A stretch of 64,000 bases of DNA from assembly GCA_020444325.1 (NCBI GenBank), contig JAHLLD010000003.1, forward strand, positions 147,572 to 211,571. Reading direction: 5' to 3'. The translations under genes and the position numbers were made by a program. The notes under the pieces were generated by a model. It did not search any database, had not been told where the DNA came from, and saw nothing but the letters and a program-made list of their open reading frames with translations. Each line of letters starts with the position of its first letter. The stretch's first letter is position 1. This document shows, piece after piece, positions 8,561-18,437 of this stretch. This DNA comes from a bacterium. GTDB taxonomy: Bacteria > Bacteroidota > Ignavibacteria > SZUA-365.

Positions 8561-9856
8561 ATGATTCAACGCTATACGCGTCCTGAAATGGGGACGCTGT
8601 GGACTGACGAAGCAAAATTCCAGACCTGGCTGGAAATCGAAGTGCTCGCCTGCGAGGCACAGGCGGAACTCGGCATCGTCCCGAAGGATGCTATCCCCGT
8701 GATACGGGAACGTGCGGATTTTTCCGTCGATCGTATCAATGAACTTGAGCGCACACTCAACCACGATGTTATCGCCTTTCTGACGAATGTCGCGGAAAAC
8801 GTCGGTGAGAATTCCCGCTTCATTCATCTCGGCATGACATCTTCCGATGTCGGGGATACGGCACTTGCCGCAATGACGCGGCGGGCGGGTCTGCTGCTGC
8901 GGGAAGGAGTTGAAGCACTGCTGCCTGTGATCGCGACCAGGGCGAAGGAGCACAAGTACACGCCGATGATCGGGCGCACGCACGGAATTCATGCTGAACC
9001 GATGACGTTCGGACTCAAAATGGCCCTCTGGCATGAGGAAATGAAACGCAACCTCGAACGCCTTGACCGTGCCATCGAGCGCATTTCCTATGGAAAAATC
9101 TCAGGCGCGGTTGGCACCTATGCAAACATCGATCCCTTCGTGGAGAAATACGTATGCGAGCATATGGGCTTGAAACCCTCTCCGATCAGCACCCAGGTGC
9201 TGCAGCGTGACAGGCATGCCGAATTCCTCTCTACACTCGCCATTATCGGCGGGTCGCTTGAGAAGTTCGCCACCGAAATCCGGCATCTGCAGAAAACCGA
9301 GGTTCTTGAAGCTGAAGAGTATTTTGCGAAAGGGCAGAAGGGAAGCAGCGCAATGCCGCACAAGCGCAATCCAATCACCTGTGAACGGGTCGCCGGCATG
9401 TCACGCCTCCTCCGTGGCTACGCGCTCAGCGGTTTCGAAAACCAGGCGCTCTGGCATGAACGCGATATCACGCATTCGTCCGTCGAACGCGTCATCCTGC
9501 CGGACGCCAGCATTGCACTCGATTACATGCTCTCCAAGATGAAAGGCATCATTGAGAATTTCTTCGTTTACCCCGAACATATGCTGCGGAATCTCAATGG
9601 TACGCGTGGACTCATTTTCTCCCAGCAGCTCCTGCTCGCACTGACAAAGAAGGGCATGCTGCGTGAAGATGCCTATCGTATCGTGCAGGGGCACGCCATG
9701 CGGGTATGGAAGGAAGATGTGCATCTCATGGAACTTGTGAAGGCGGATGAGGAGATAACGTCCGTTCTCTCAGACGCTGAAATTGAGGATTGCTTCGACT
9801 ATCAGCGCGGGCTTAAGCACGTCGATCTCATTTTCGAACGACTGGGCCTGGCCTGA
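8561..9856 (+). CDS. purB: Adenylosuccinate lyase
   Basis: A 431-residue enzyme of the fumarase/aspartase superfamily. It cleaves SAICAR and adenylosuccinate in purine synthesis. The superfamily signature is clear: [17 protein letters not shown] near residue 265, the loop holding the catalytic Ser. Other conserved parts are the N-terminal [29 protein letters not shown] and [14 protein letters not shown]. Length and start are standard, and GAGGA lies 6 bp before the ATG. It is the last gene of the plsY-htrA-purB run and is followed by an intrinsic terminator. Confidence 0.96.
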   Translation: MIQRYTRPEMGTLWTDEAKFQTWLEIEVLACEAQAELGIVPKDAIPVIRERADFSVDRINELERTLNHDVIAFLTNVAENVGENSRFIHLGMTSSDVGDTALAAMTRRAGLLLREGVEALLPVIATRAKEHKYTPMIGRTHGIHAEPMTFGLKMALWHEEMKRNLERLDRAIERISYGKISGAVGTYANIDPFVEKYVCEHMGLKPSPISTQVLQRDRHAEFLSTLAIIGGSLEKFATEIRHLQKTEVLEAEEYFAKGQKGSSAMPHKRNPITCERVAGMSRLLRGYALSGFENQALWHERDITHSSVERVILPDASIALDYMLSKMKGIIENFFVYPEHMLRNLNGTRGLIFSQQLLLALTKKGMLREDAYRIVQGHAMRVWKEDVHLMELVKADEEITSVLSDAEIEDCFDYQRGLKHVDLIFERLGLA

Positions 9857-9888
9857 TTTCCGTAACTTCTTGCAGTGCAAGTGTTTAA

Positions 9889-9918
9889 AGAACCCCACTC
9901 CGGCGGGGTTCTTTTTTT
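9889..9918 (+). terminator. Rho-independent terminator after purB
   Basis: A perfect 8 bp stem AGAACCCC / GGGGTTCT with an 8 base loop is followed directly by a run of seven T. It ends the plsY-htrA-purB transcript and separates it from the chemosensory operon. Confidence 0.9.
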
Positions 9919-10019
9919 ATCCCGTCGTGTGAGGCAAATCGACGTCTCAAACCATTAATTATTATTAATCCCCCATTCAGACCCTCGAAAGATAGGGAGC
10001 GTATCTTTTCTTCGTACTC

Positions 10020-10562
10020 ATGGCGGAAATCCATACCAACGCCACTTCCAGACACTCCACCCGCGCATCAATGACAGCACCGCATCGCACATATCTCCTT
10101 TTCTCATCCGTGGATCGCACGATGGCCATCCCCGTCGATCAGATAGAGGAGGTGGTTCCCGCCTTCGAAATCCGCAGTACACCCGGACTGACAGGGAATA
10201 TTGTCGGACTCATCAATTTTCGTGGCGGTGTGTTGCCGGTACTCGACTGCCGACGGCTCGTGAGTGGAGAAAGCAGCGAATTGCAGTTGCAGCACAACTT
10301 CATCATTACGCACACGGAAAAGCATCAGGTCGCGCTTCTCATTGAAGAAATCGGAGACCTGGTGCATTTCGATACAGAACTCGAACAGGGTGATCATGTG
10401 CTTGCTGTGAGTGATTGCAGTTTCCGGACGGTGATCATGCATGGCGGAGAAATGGTCTTCGTACTGGATGTCGATGCCTGTTTCAGTGGTATGCCGCCGC
10501 AGGACGCAGCACCGGCTGCCTTCGAATCAATCACGGAGGGAGGATATGTCCATGAGCGCTGA
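10020..10562 (+). CDS. cheW: CheW-like coupling protein (first copy)
   Basis: A 180-residue protein made mainly of one CheW domain (from about residue 25: YLLFSSVDRTMAIPVDQIEEV, then the conserved GLINFRGGVLPVLDCR). CheW links chemoreceptors to the CheA kinase. An in-frame ATG at 10071 would remove 17 residues that are not part of the domain; neither start has a convincing ribosome site, so the start is uncertain. It is the first gene of the chemosensory operon, and cheR starts inside its last 17 bases. A second CheW is encoded at 12177. Confidence 0.9.
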   Translation: MAEIHTNATSRHSTRASMTAPHRTYLLFSSVDRTMAIPVDQIEEVVPAFEIRSTPGLTGNIVGLINFRGGVLPVLDCRRLVSGESSELQLQHNFIITHTEKHQVALLIEEIGDLVHFDTELEQGDHVLAVSDCSFRTVIMHGGEMVFVLDVDACFSGMPPQDAAPAAFESITEGGYVHER

Positions 10563-12180
10563 GGCATTGGATATGGTCCTGAGCAACGCGGCACCGCTCG
10601 AGTCCGCTCTCAAGCGCATTGAAGCCATGCTCGGACTCCGATACCAGCAGCATCAGTGGAGTGATCTGCTGCGGCTGCTGCGTCCCGCAGCGCGGGAGCT
10701 GGGCTTCAAAGACGTCGCGCGCTGTATCAACTGGCTTGCACACGAAGAGGTGCGTCCAGAACAGGTTCGCATCCTCGGGAAACATCTGACCATAGGTGAA
10801 TCGTATTTCTTCCGTGAAATCGTCGTCTTTTCCATTCTGAAATCGCAGCTGCTGCCTGAAATCATAGAGCGAAAGGAAAAGCACGGCGATACGACACTGC
10901 GCATCTGGAGCGCCGGCTGCAGTACAGGAGAGGAAGTATACTCGCTCGCCATTCTGCTCGACAGCTTCCTCGAAGAGAGGGAAGGCTGGGATTATCTCGT
11001 GCATGGAACGGACATCAATCCGAATGCGCTGTCAAAAGCCGCGGTGGGACAGTATCGTGAGTGGTCATTCCGGGATCTACCTGACGGCATCCTCGAGAAG
11101 TACTTCTCCTGTGACGAGGAGGGAAGATACGAGGTATCATCCCGCATCCGTCAGCATACGGAATTTACCTACTGCAATCTCGCGGAAGCACAGATGGACT
11201 ACCCCAAGGGATATGACATCATCTTCTGCCGGAACGTCCTGATGTACTTTACCCGCGCGAAAATTGCTGAAATCGTGCAGGGCTTTCGCAGATCCGTCAG
11301 GGAGTCGGGCTGGCTCATTCCCAGTCTCACCGAAACGACGCTGATCAACAATGCCGGATTTGAGGGCGTACGCTTCGGTGAAGCCACCATGTTCCGCAAG
11401 CAGCCGAACATTCAGAATATCATTCCCATGAAGCAGGAATCGGCGACGCAGCAGTCATCCTCTTCTCCCCAGGATCAGCCCGCAGTCTCGCAGTGGCGCA
11501 GCTCGTTCGCTTCGATACTGCCGTTCGGCGCAAAACAGAAGCGCGCGAAAAACAGCGAGCAGGGCAGGAGCAACGCAGAGCAGCCGACATCGATACACGA
11601 AGCCTCCACGGAGGAAACTACCGATGCTTCGGCAGGTAAAGCACACGATCCGCTGAAGAACGTCAGCACAACACACGCCACCCGGGATGTGACGGATGTG
11701 CTTGTCGATTCGCAAACCAATAGTCCTGCAAAGGAAAAGCAGACAGACGCTGACTCTGCGCCGCACGTGCTGGCGGCAAACGCAGAAAAGAACGCCCTGG
11801 TACAGCTGGCGCAGAAGCTTGCCGATCAGGGGGCGCTTGATGAAGCCCGCTCCACGGCGTGGATGGCAGTAGAGCAGGCAAAGATGGATCCACATGCGCA
11901 TATCATTTACGGAACCATCCTCAGGGAAATTGGTGAGACCAAGAGCGCGATGGACGAGTTTCATCGGGCGCTGTATCTCGACCACGGCTGTGTGCCCGCG
12001 CACTTTTACCTTGGCAGTCTGTACAGCCACATGGGTGAAACGTCGAAGGCACGGCGTCATTTCCGCAATGCGCTCGAGCTGCTTGATACCATGGATGACC
12101 AGGATGCTGTGATCGAGCCGGGGGCACTTACCGTGCGCAGGATGAAAGATATTATCAGAACCATGTCAGGTGAACAGTGA
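10546..12180 (+). CDS. cheR: CheR methyltransferase with C-terminal TPR domain
   Basis: A 544-residue protein. Residues up to about 80 form the small helical CheR N-terminal domain. The SAM-dependent methyltransferase follows, with IWSAGCSTGEEVYSLAI (motif I), HGTDINPNALSKA and DIIFCRNVLMYF. A poorly conserved, polar linker (about 290-400) leads to tetratricopeptide repeats (about 410-530). The TPR-bearing CheR form is typical of non-flagellar systems such as Myxococcus Frz and Pseudomonas Wsp/Chp-like pathways. ATG at 10546 is chosen because GGAGG lies 5 to 10 bp upstream; a longer frame exists but reads through cheW out of frame. It methylates glutamates on the receptor encoded at 12851. 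Confidence 0.93.
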   Translation: MSMSAEALDMVLSNAAPLESALKRIEAMLGLRYQQHQWSDLLRLLRPAARELGFKDVARCINWLAHEEVRPEQVRILGKHLTIGESYFFREIVVFSILKSQLLPEIIERKEKHGDTTLRIWSAGCSTGEEVYSLAILLDSFLEEREGWDYLVHGTDINPNALSKAAVGQYREWSFRDLPDGILEKYFSCDEEGRYEVSSRIRQHTEFTYCNLAEAQMDYPKGYDIIFCRNVLMYFTRAKIAEIVQGFRRSVRESGWLIPSLTETTLINNAGFEGVRFGEATMFRKQPNIQNIIPMKQESATQQSSSSPQDQPAVSQWRSSFASILPFGAKQKRAKNSEQGRSNAEQPTSIHEASTEETTDASAGKAHDPLKNVSTTHATRDVTDVLVDSQTNSPAKEKQTDADSAPHVLAANAEKNALVQLAQKLADQGALDEARSTAWMAVEQAKMDPHAHIIYGTILREIGETKSAMDEFHRALYLDHGCVPAHFYLGSLYSHMGETSKARRHFRNALELLDTMDDQDAVIEPGALTVRRMKDIIRTMSGEQ

Positions 12181-12854
12181 AGTTCGATACAACAGGAACA
12201 CCGGCGAATGGCTCGCCGAGCTGGGACGAGATTCGCACGCTGCTTGCTGGCATTCGCACGAATCTGGAGCGTCCGCAGGGTCCCGCCCAGGAGAACGTCC
12301 AGTCGGTATTCAGGACGCGCGCAGGGCAGTACGCAGTCAGGACCGAGGAACTTGAGGAGGAAACGGACGCGCGCGAGGACGTCCTGCAGTTCTCCCTCGG
12401 CAGTGATGCATACGCCGTGCCATGCGCGTGCATCGAAGAAATCATCCCGATGCAGAACCTCGTCGCGCTTCCGCACACGGCTCGTCCCATACTCGGCATA
12501 TCGAGCAATCGCGGACTGCTTTTCGCCGTCGTGGATCTGAAACGCATTCTCAATATCCCTGCTTCCGACCTGACCACCATGCACCGTTTGATCATCCTCC
12601 GTCACGAAGAGCTGCAGGTGGGATTACTGGTCGATGTCGTGCATGGGATGCGCAGCTTTGATATGGACCGTCTGCGGGATCTGCCGCAGGAATTGCATCA
12701 GACGACACATCGCTTTCTTCGCGGCGTCAGCAGTGACCATGTCCTGCTTCTGCGCTGCGACAAGGTGATGGAGGAAATCCGCCGCCTCAGCGGCAGCACG
12801 GAAACAGCGGACAGTGAACAACATTCCGAACAGCACGAACAGGTGCACGCATGA
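12177..12854 (+). CDS. cheW: CheW-like coupling protein (second copy)
   Basis: A 225-residue CheW-family protein with about 65 extra N-terminal residues before the domain. The domain starts near [22 protein letters not shown] and holds [19 protein letters not shown]. The GTG start overlaps the cheR stop (GTGA), and the stop overlaps the receptor ATG (ATGA). Translation is therefore coupled on both sides. Two different CheW proteins in one operon is seen in Pil-Chp (PilI, ChpC) and Frz systems, and one may load the receptor while the other helps array assembly. The long polar N-terminus has no recognised motif. Confidence 0.9.
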   Translation: MKFDTTGTPANGSPSWDEIRTLLAGIRTNLERPQGPAQENVQSVFRTRAGQYAVRTEELEEETDAREDVLQFSLGSDAYAVPCACIEEIIPMQNLVALPHTARPILGISSNRGLLFAVVDLKRILNIPASDLTTMHRLIILRHEELQVGLLVDVVHGMRSFDMDRLRDLPQELHQTTHRFLRGVSSDHVLLLRCDKVMEEIRRLSGSTETADSEQHSEQHEQVHA

Positions 12855-14647
12855 AATGGTTTGTCAATCTAAAAACGCGATATAAACTCTTTATCGGATT
12901 CGGTATCGTCATTGCATTTCTCCTGGCACTCATCGGCGTGGAGAATCTGCAGTCGTCCCGATCTCTTGTCGAGTACGAATCCATTTTTACGACACAGGTG
13001 CCGCTCAATCAGCAGGGAAGCGAACTCGTCAGCGAGCTGATGCGGGAGAGATTGCTGTTCGAAAGTATCGTCGAGGATGCCTCGACGGTCACGGGCAGCG
13101 GCGATTTCACCCAGGCACGTGATCTGTTCGTGCGGCAACTGCAGGAGGTCGAGTCGAATCTGCTGCGGAACCAGGCGCAGTTCGAGCGAACCCGCGCAAA
13201 TCTTGCAGGAAATAAACTGATCAAACCGCTGGAAAACGCGTATCAGCAATTCCGGAATATTTCGAAACTGCATGAGGAATACGCACAGCTCAGCGCCAAT
13301 GCACTCGAAAGTCTCGAACATGGCGACACGCTCAGATTCCGTGAGTTCAAAGCCGAGATCGACAAGAATGGCGCCGAATTCCATGGCAGCGTCGATATAT
13401 TTTCCTACGAATTGAAAAATCTGTTTGAAGCGTCGCGGGATCAGCTGACCTCGATCGAGGATACAGCGATGGTTGGACGCATACTTATTTTCAGCATTGG
13501 CATCGCGCTGGTGATATTTTTTGCGACGTTCATCTCACGGCAGATTTCCCAACCGCTGCGGCATGCCACCATGATCGCCGACAAGCTCGGGCAGGGTGAT
13601 ACGTCGGTGTCGATCACCATCGACAGGCAGGATGAAGTCGGGGAACTCCTGAGAACACTCGAAAAACTTCGCTTGAACTCCGAGCACGAAGCGCAGGTCG
13701 CGGCACGCATCGCCGATGGAGACCTGACTGTACAAATCACACCACTCTCGGAACAGGATGTACTCGGGAAAGCGCTGTCTACGATGGTCGAAAGGCTTCG
13801 TACACAGACGCGCGAAATGATAGAAGGAATTAACGTGCTCGCTTCCGCAACCGCGGAACTGTCGTCCACCATGGTGCAGATTGCTGCCGGTGCGCGGGAG
13901 ACAGCATCTGCGGTGAATGAGACCGCGGCAACGCTCGTGGAGGTAAAACAGGCCTCCCAGCTCTCGGATCAGAAAGCCAAAATCATCTCCGACAACACCC
14001 AGCAGACGCTGCGTGTCTCGCGTGATGGCGTCGATTCCATCGAACAGAGTATTTCTTCGATGGAAAACATTCGTGAGCAGATGCGCAGCATCGCGGAAAG
14101 TATCATTAAACTCAGTGAACAGGGACAGGCGATCGGCGACATTGTGACATCAGTCAATGATCTGGCCGAACAGTCAAACATTCTCGCGGTGAATGCCGCG
14201 ATCGAGGCGGCGAAAGCCGGAGAATACGGAAAGGGCTTCACCGTCGTGGCAAAAGAAATTCGCAACCACGCTGAACAGTCGAAGCAGGCCACCGGTAAGG
14301 TGCGTTCCATTCTTGTCGACACGCAGAAGGCTACCGCGTCCGCCGTGATGGTCGCGGAACGGGGGACGAAGCTCGCGGAAGACGGCGCACAGCTGAGCAC
14401 CGTGTCAGGGAAGGCGATACAGACCGTGATGAGCGGGATCAATGAGACCGCGGAGAGCATGCTGCAGATCGCAGCATCCGCCAAAGAACAGGTCGTCGGT
14501 CTCGACCAGGTCACCACGGCCATCACGCATATCAAATCGGCCAGCGAACAGAATGTCGAATCGATTCATCAGGTGGAACTCACAGCACAGAATCTCAAGG
14601 AACTGGGCACAAGACTGCAGCGCTTCGTCGAGCGCTACAAACTCTGA
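12851..14647 (+). CDS. Methyl-accepting chemotaxis protein
   Basis: A 598-residue chemoreceptor. TM1 spans about residues 11-33, a helical periplasmic domain (four-helix-bundle type by its heptad pattern) about 34-205, and TM2 about 210-230. A HAMP domain follows ([20 protein letters not shown]), and a second HAMP-like unit is seen ([15 protein letters not shown]). The signalling hairpin tip reads [20 protein letters not shown] and [20 protein letters not shown], a good match to the receptor consensus. No C-terminal CheR-binding pentapeptide is visible, in line with a CheR that carries its own TPR domain. It is the only receptor in the operon, so it is probably the dedicated input. Confidence 0.95.
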   Translation: MKWFVNLKTRYKLFIGFGIVIAFLLALIGVENLQSSRSLVEYESIFTTQVPLNQQGSELVSELMRERLLFESIVEDASTVTGSGDFTQARDLFVRQLQEVESNLLRNQAQFERTRANLAGNKLIKPLENAYQQFRNISKLHEEYAQLSANALESLEHGDTLRFREFKAEIDKNGAEFHGSVDIFSYELKNLFEASRDQLTSIEDTAMVGRILIFSIGIALVIFFATFISRQISQPLRHATMIADKLGQGDTSVSITIDRQDEVGELLRTLEKLRLNSEHEAQVAARIADGDLTVQITPLSEQDVLGKALSTMVERLRTQTREMIEGINVLASATAELSSTMVQIAAGARETASAVNETAATLVEVKQASQLSDQKAKIISDNTQQTLRVSRDGVDSIEQSISSMENIREQMRSIAESIIKLSEQGQAIGDIVTSVNDLAEQSNILAVNAAIEAAKAGEYGKGFTVVAKEIRNHAEQSKQATGKVRSILVDTQKATASAVMVAERGTKLAEDGAQLSTVSGKAIQTVMSGINETAESMLQIAASAKEQVVGLDQVTTAITHIKSASEQNVESIHQVELTAQNLKELGTRLQRFVERYKL

Positions 14648-14664
14648 GAGTGCGGAGCTGAATT

Positions 14665-17340
14665 GTGATGAACGAAGCGGAATTCCTGGAAAAACTGCGT
14701 GAGGCCTTCTCCGTAGAGTCGGATGAGCATTTCCGGACGATACGAAAAGGACTTGCGGAACTCGAGCAGGATGCTGACGATCCCGTCAGTATCATCGAGC
14801 TCATTTTCAGAGAGGCGCACAGCCTGAAAGGTGCCGCGCGGGCCATTAATCGCGGCGACATCGAACTGCTGTGCCAGGCAATGGAAAGTCTGCTCGCGAT
14901 CTGGAAAAAGGATGCCTCCCTGCGAAGGCCGGAACATTTCAGCATGCTCGAGGATGCAATGGAGCTGCTGGAGGAATTACTGGCGTCAGTGGAGGAATAC
15001 TCACCGAACAGCGAGCCTCTGGCCTCGCTGACGGAAGCGATGAAGACGGAAAGTGATGCACTGAAGAAAGATCAGGGTGGAATTTCCATTTCGCCCATGC
15101 AGGCCTCCGCGTACGGTGGTGCCACGGATGATGGACAGTCTGAAATCATGCCGGCACAGGAATTGACAGAAGAATCTTCCCGGATCGAATCCGACGAGGA
15201 GCCGGACAACAGCTCCGTCGCACATGCACCTGCGGCGGGGCAGTCCGGATTACCGGAAAACCCCGCACTGCCGGGAAACCCCGCACTACCGGAAAGCCTG
15301 CGACACAACACGGCGAACGGGAACGGCTCGTCGAATGCTCAGCCATTCCTGAACCGGGAGCAGCCGCAACCGGGTAAAAGCAATGGCGCCCTGCAGGCCC
15401 CGACATCTGCCACGGCAATGCATGCTGGTAATGGGACTGCGCAAAACGGGAACGGAGGTCAGCATGCGCCTGACACTACCCGGCAGCAGAGCCCTGCGAA
15501 GCAGCAGAGCCCTGCGAAGCAGCAGAGCCCTGCGAAGCAGCAGGGGAAAAACGGACGCGAGGTTGTGCGTGAGACGGTACGCGTCTCGCTGACGGAGCTT
15601 GAAGCGCTGTACCGCCAGACCGAGGAGCTCAGCTCCATCAAGTACATGATCGGACGCAATGCCTCGGACATGCGTCGGGTCATGGATCAATGCAGGGAAT
15701 GGATACGCGAATTTCAAAAGTACCGTCAGCAGTCTATTGAAAGACTCGATACTTCTCCGACTGGCGGTACGGTGCAGCCTGCGGAACATGGAGATTACGA
15801 AAAGCTGCAGCATTTCCTGAAATGGACCGCACGGCAGATTGAGGGCATCGAAGATTCCATCGGAAAATCCATAGAAGACGGCAGGGGCACCATGTATATC
15901 ATGGACACACTAGCCGAGGCCATGATGGATCAGGCCAAACATCTGCTTCTTCTGCCATTCGCATTGCTCAGCGATAGCCTTGTCCCCATGGTGAGGAAAA
16001 TCGCCCGCGATCTCGAAAAAAATGTGCATTTCGATGTCCACGGTGAAGATATTCGTATCGATAAACGCATTCTGGAAATGCTCAAGGATCCGCTGGTGCA
16101 TATCCTCCGCAACAGCCTGGACCATGGGATAGAGTCTGTCGAATCCCGCGTGCGCGCGGGGAAACAGGCGGATGGACGAATCACGCTGCATATTCGTCTT
16201 GCGCAGGACAATAAGGTGGAGATCGTTGTCGAGGACGATGGCGCGGGGATAGATATCGAGAAAATCAGGGCAAAGGCCGTTCAGGAGAAAATCATCACGA
16301 AGCGCGAGGCGGAATCGCTCAGCGAGATGGATACGCTGGATTTGATTTTTCATGCCGGACTGTCGACCAGCCCGATTATCACTGACCTTTCCGGCCGGGG
16401 CGTAGGACTCAATGTCGTTCGGGAGAATATCGCTACGCTGGGCGGAGAGCTGCGTGTTGAAACGGAAAAGGGGAAGTGGACGAGATTCACAATGTCACTT
16501 CCGGTCTCTCTCTCGAATGCCCGTGGTGTGCTCGTGAGGAGTTCAGGGAGGATGTATATCGTTCCGCTGCAGCATGTTGATCGCGGCATGGTCATGCACC
16601 GGGAAGACATTTCACGACTCGACGGCAAATCCGTGATCGAATACAATGACCAGACCGTGACGTTGCAGCGGTTGGACGAGGTGCTCCGCATGCCCTCCGC
16701 AGTCAAACGCGAAGAGAACACGCAGTGCACACTGCTCATGCTGATGCTGGGCGGTTCCTTCCTTGCGGTCGAGGTCGATGAAGTACTCTGGGAACAGGAC
16801 GTTGTTGTCAAATCCCTGCCGGCTCCCATATCTCGTGTCCACACGATCGCCGGTGCCTCCCTGCTCAGTACAGGGGAACTCGTCCCCGTGCTTCACATTC
16901 CTGACCTCTTTTCCGCCGCCCGAGGTGGGGGACATGCCGAGCGGCATGACCGCACCGAGACGGTGGAAAAGGAAAGCAAAAACGTTCTCGTGGTGGATGA
17001 TTCCATCACCTCCCGCGTGCTTCTGCATGACATCCTGCTCTCGAGCGGATACAATGTCACAACAGCCGTGGACGGCATCGACGCGTTGACTTCGCTGCGA
17101 GAGGACCCCTTTGATATTGTCGTCTCCGATGTCGAGATGCCTCGCATGAATGGCTTTGAGCTCACGGAATCCGTGAGAGCGGACGAAAAGCTGCACGATC
17201 TGCCAGTGATACTGGTTACGGGACTCGAAACGAATGAGGACCGGGAGCGGGGCTTCGATGTCGGAGCCAACGCGTACATTATCAAGAGCAGCTTCGATCA
17301 GAGCAACCTCCTTGAAGTTATCACGCGGTTGATCGGATGA
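14665..17340 (+). CDS. cheA: CheA-type hybrid histidine kinase with C-terminal receiver
   Basis: An 891-residue kinase. Domains in order: Hpt (about 1-115) with the phospho-accepting His52 in REAHSLKGAARAIN; a low-complexity Pro/Gln/Gly linker (about 130-300) with tandem repeats; a helical dimerisation region (about 300-430); HATPase with HILRNSLDHGIE (N box), VEDDGAGID and GRGVGLNVV; a CheW-like regulatory domain (about 615-750); and a complete receiver (about 770-891) with VVDDS, phospho-accepting Asp in SDVEMPRMNG, Thr and Lys. The CheA-REC fusion resembles FrzE and ChpA. GTG at 14665 and ATG at 14668 both fit GGAG upstream. The stop overlaps the cheB start (ATGA). Confidence 0.95.
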   Translation: MMNEAEFLEKLREAFSVESDEHFRTIRKGLAELEQDADDPVSIIELIFREAHSLKGAARAINRGDIELLCQAMESLLAIWKKDASLRRPEHFSMLEDAMELLEELLASVEEYSPNSEPLASLTEAMKTESDALKKDQGGISISPMQASAYGGATDDGQSEIMPAQELTEESSRIESDEEPDNSSVAHAPAAGQSGLPENPALPGNPALPESLRHNTANGNGSSNAQPFLNREQPQPGKSNGALQAPTSATAMHAGNGTAQNGNGGQHAPDTTRQQSPAKQQSPAKQQSPAKQQGKNGREVVRETVRVSLTELEALYRQTEELSSIKYMIGRNASDMRRVMDQCREWIREFQKYRQQSIERLDTSPTGGTVQPAEHGDYEKLQHFLKWTARQIEGIEDSIGKSIEDGRGTMYIMDTLAEAMMDQAKHLLLLPFALLSDSLVPMVRKIARDLEKNVHFDVHGEDIRIDKRILEMLKDPLVHILRNSLDHGIESVESRVRAGKQADGRITLHIRLAQDNKVEIVVEDDGAGIDIEKIRAKAVQEKIITKREAESLSEMDTLDLIFHAGLSTSPIITDLSGRGVGLNVVRENIATLGGELRVETEKGKWTRFTMSLPVSLSNARGVLVRSSGRMYIVPLQHVDRGMVMHREDISRLDGKSVIEYNDQTVTLQRLDEVLRMPSAVKREENTQCTLLMLMLGGSFLAVEVDEVLWEQDVVVKSLPAPISRVHTIAGASLLSTGELVPVLHIPDLFSAARGGGHAERHDRTETVEKESKNVLVVDDSITSRVLLHDILLSSGYNVTTAVDGIDALTSLREDPFDIVVSDVEMPRMNGFELTESVRADEKLHDLPVILVTGLETNEDRERGFDVGANAYIIKSSFDQSNLLEVITRLIG
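15484..15543 (+). repeat. Tandem 18-bp repeat in the cheA linker
   Basis: Three identical 18 bp units (CAGCAGAGCCCTGCGAAG) plus a partial fourth encode QQSPAK repeated three times. A second, imperfect repeat just upstream (15254-15298) encodes NPALP units. Both lie in the flexible linker between the Hpt and kinase core, where slippage changes only linker length and keeps the frame because the unit is divisible by three. Confidence 0.95.
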
Positions 17341-18404
17341 CGCGCGTCTTCGTCATAGCGAAGGATGCCGTGCTTGCCGAACTCGCCTCGCGTGTACTCG
17401 GACAGCAATCGGAAATCGAGGTGGTGAAGGTGGTCCTTTTCGGTGAAGAGGTCATGCGTCAGCTGCATCGCGTGAAAGTGGATATCATTGCCGTTGACGG
17501 AGAACTGAATCCGGACGAAATGACGGATCTTACACGCCTGATCATGAATACCGACCCGCAGCCCATTGTGATCCTGGCGCGTTCAAACCGCGCTCCGGCG
17601 ATTCGATCCGCTGTGGATGCAACAGACACAGGAGCACTCGGCGTCCTTGAGATTCCGACGGACAGGGATAACGGCGCTTTCGCTTCGATGTCGGCAGAAC
17701 TCGCGCGAAATCTGCGTCTCATGTCGGAGATCAAGGTGATACGCAGGTGGGACAGCAGCCGCTTCGAGGCGCTTCAACGCATTTTCCATCCGGAGGCGGA
17801 GGAGGATTCTCCGCAGTACAACATCAAGCTCGTCGCCATAGGCGCATCTGCAGGGGGCACCAAGGCCCTTCAGAGCATTTTCCAGCAGCTGCCTGAGGAT
17901 TTTCCCGTTCCTGTACTCGTCGTACAGCATCTTGCCAGGGGATATGTGGGCGGACTCGCGCGTTGGCTTGCCGATCAATGTCCGATGAAATTCGTAATCG
18001 CTGAAGAAGGAATGTCGCTGCGGGCCGGAACGGTGTACCTGGCGTCTGACGACAAACACTTGACTGTGGGGCCAGATCATCGTATTCTGTTGTCCGATGA
18101 GGAATCCGTCAACGGATTCAAGCCCTCCATCGCTCGGCTCTTTTCCAGCGTACATGATACGTTCGGCGCAGATTGCGCCGCGGTACTGCTGTCTGGGATG
18201 GGGAATGACGGGGCGGCTGAAATGCGACGGTTACTTGATGTCGGTGCATGCACTATTGCTCAAGACAAGGAAACATCGCTCATTCATGGCATACCCGGTG
18301 AGGCGATCAAACTTTCAGCAGCCCGATTTATCCTGCCTCTGCAGGAAATTCCAACCGCGCTGCATGCCCTGGCGCTGCGAGGACAGGTATCGAAGCCGGT
18401 CTGA
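17337..18404 (+). CDS. cheB: CheB-type protein-glutamate methylesterase with degenerate receiver
   Basis: A 355-residue protein. The C-terminal esterase domain (from about 160) shows the triad: Ser171 in AIGASAGGTKAL, His in VVQHLARGY and Asp in LLSGMGNDGA. It removes methyl groups from the receptor, opposing CheR. The N-terminal 130 residues have a receiver-like pattern with Asp54 (IIAVDGELN), but the usual acidic pair is reduced to a single Asp (AKD) and the conserved Lys-Pro is replaced (LEIPTD). Phosphoryl control may therefore be lost or altered. It starts within the cheA stop codon. Confidence 0.92.
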   Translation: MTRVFVIAKDAVLAELASRVLGQQSEIEVVKVVLFGEEVMRQLHRVKVDIIAVDGELNPDEMTDLTRLIMNTDPQPIVILARSNRAPAIRSAVDATDTGALGVLEIPTDRDNGAFASMSAELARNLRLMSEIKVIRRWDSSRFEALQRIFHPEAEEDSPQYNIKLVAIGASAGGTKALQSIFQQLPEDFPVPVLVVQHLARGYVGGLARWLADQCPMKFVIAEEGMSLRAGTVYLASDDKHLTVGPDHRILLSDEESVNGFKPSIARLFSSVHDTFGADCAAVLLSGMGNDGAAEMRRLLDVGACTIAQDKETSLIHGIPGEAIKLSAARFILPLQEIPTALHALALRGQVSKPV

Positions 18405-18437
18405 GCATGTATTTCGCAGTTGAAGGATCATACATAG

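Noticed and set aside
15254-15543. CRISPR-like or mobile repeat
   Set aside because: The units are in frame, contiguous without spacers, and inside cheA, so they are coding repeats.
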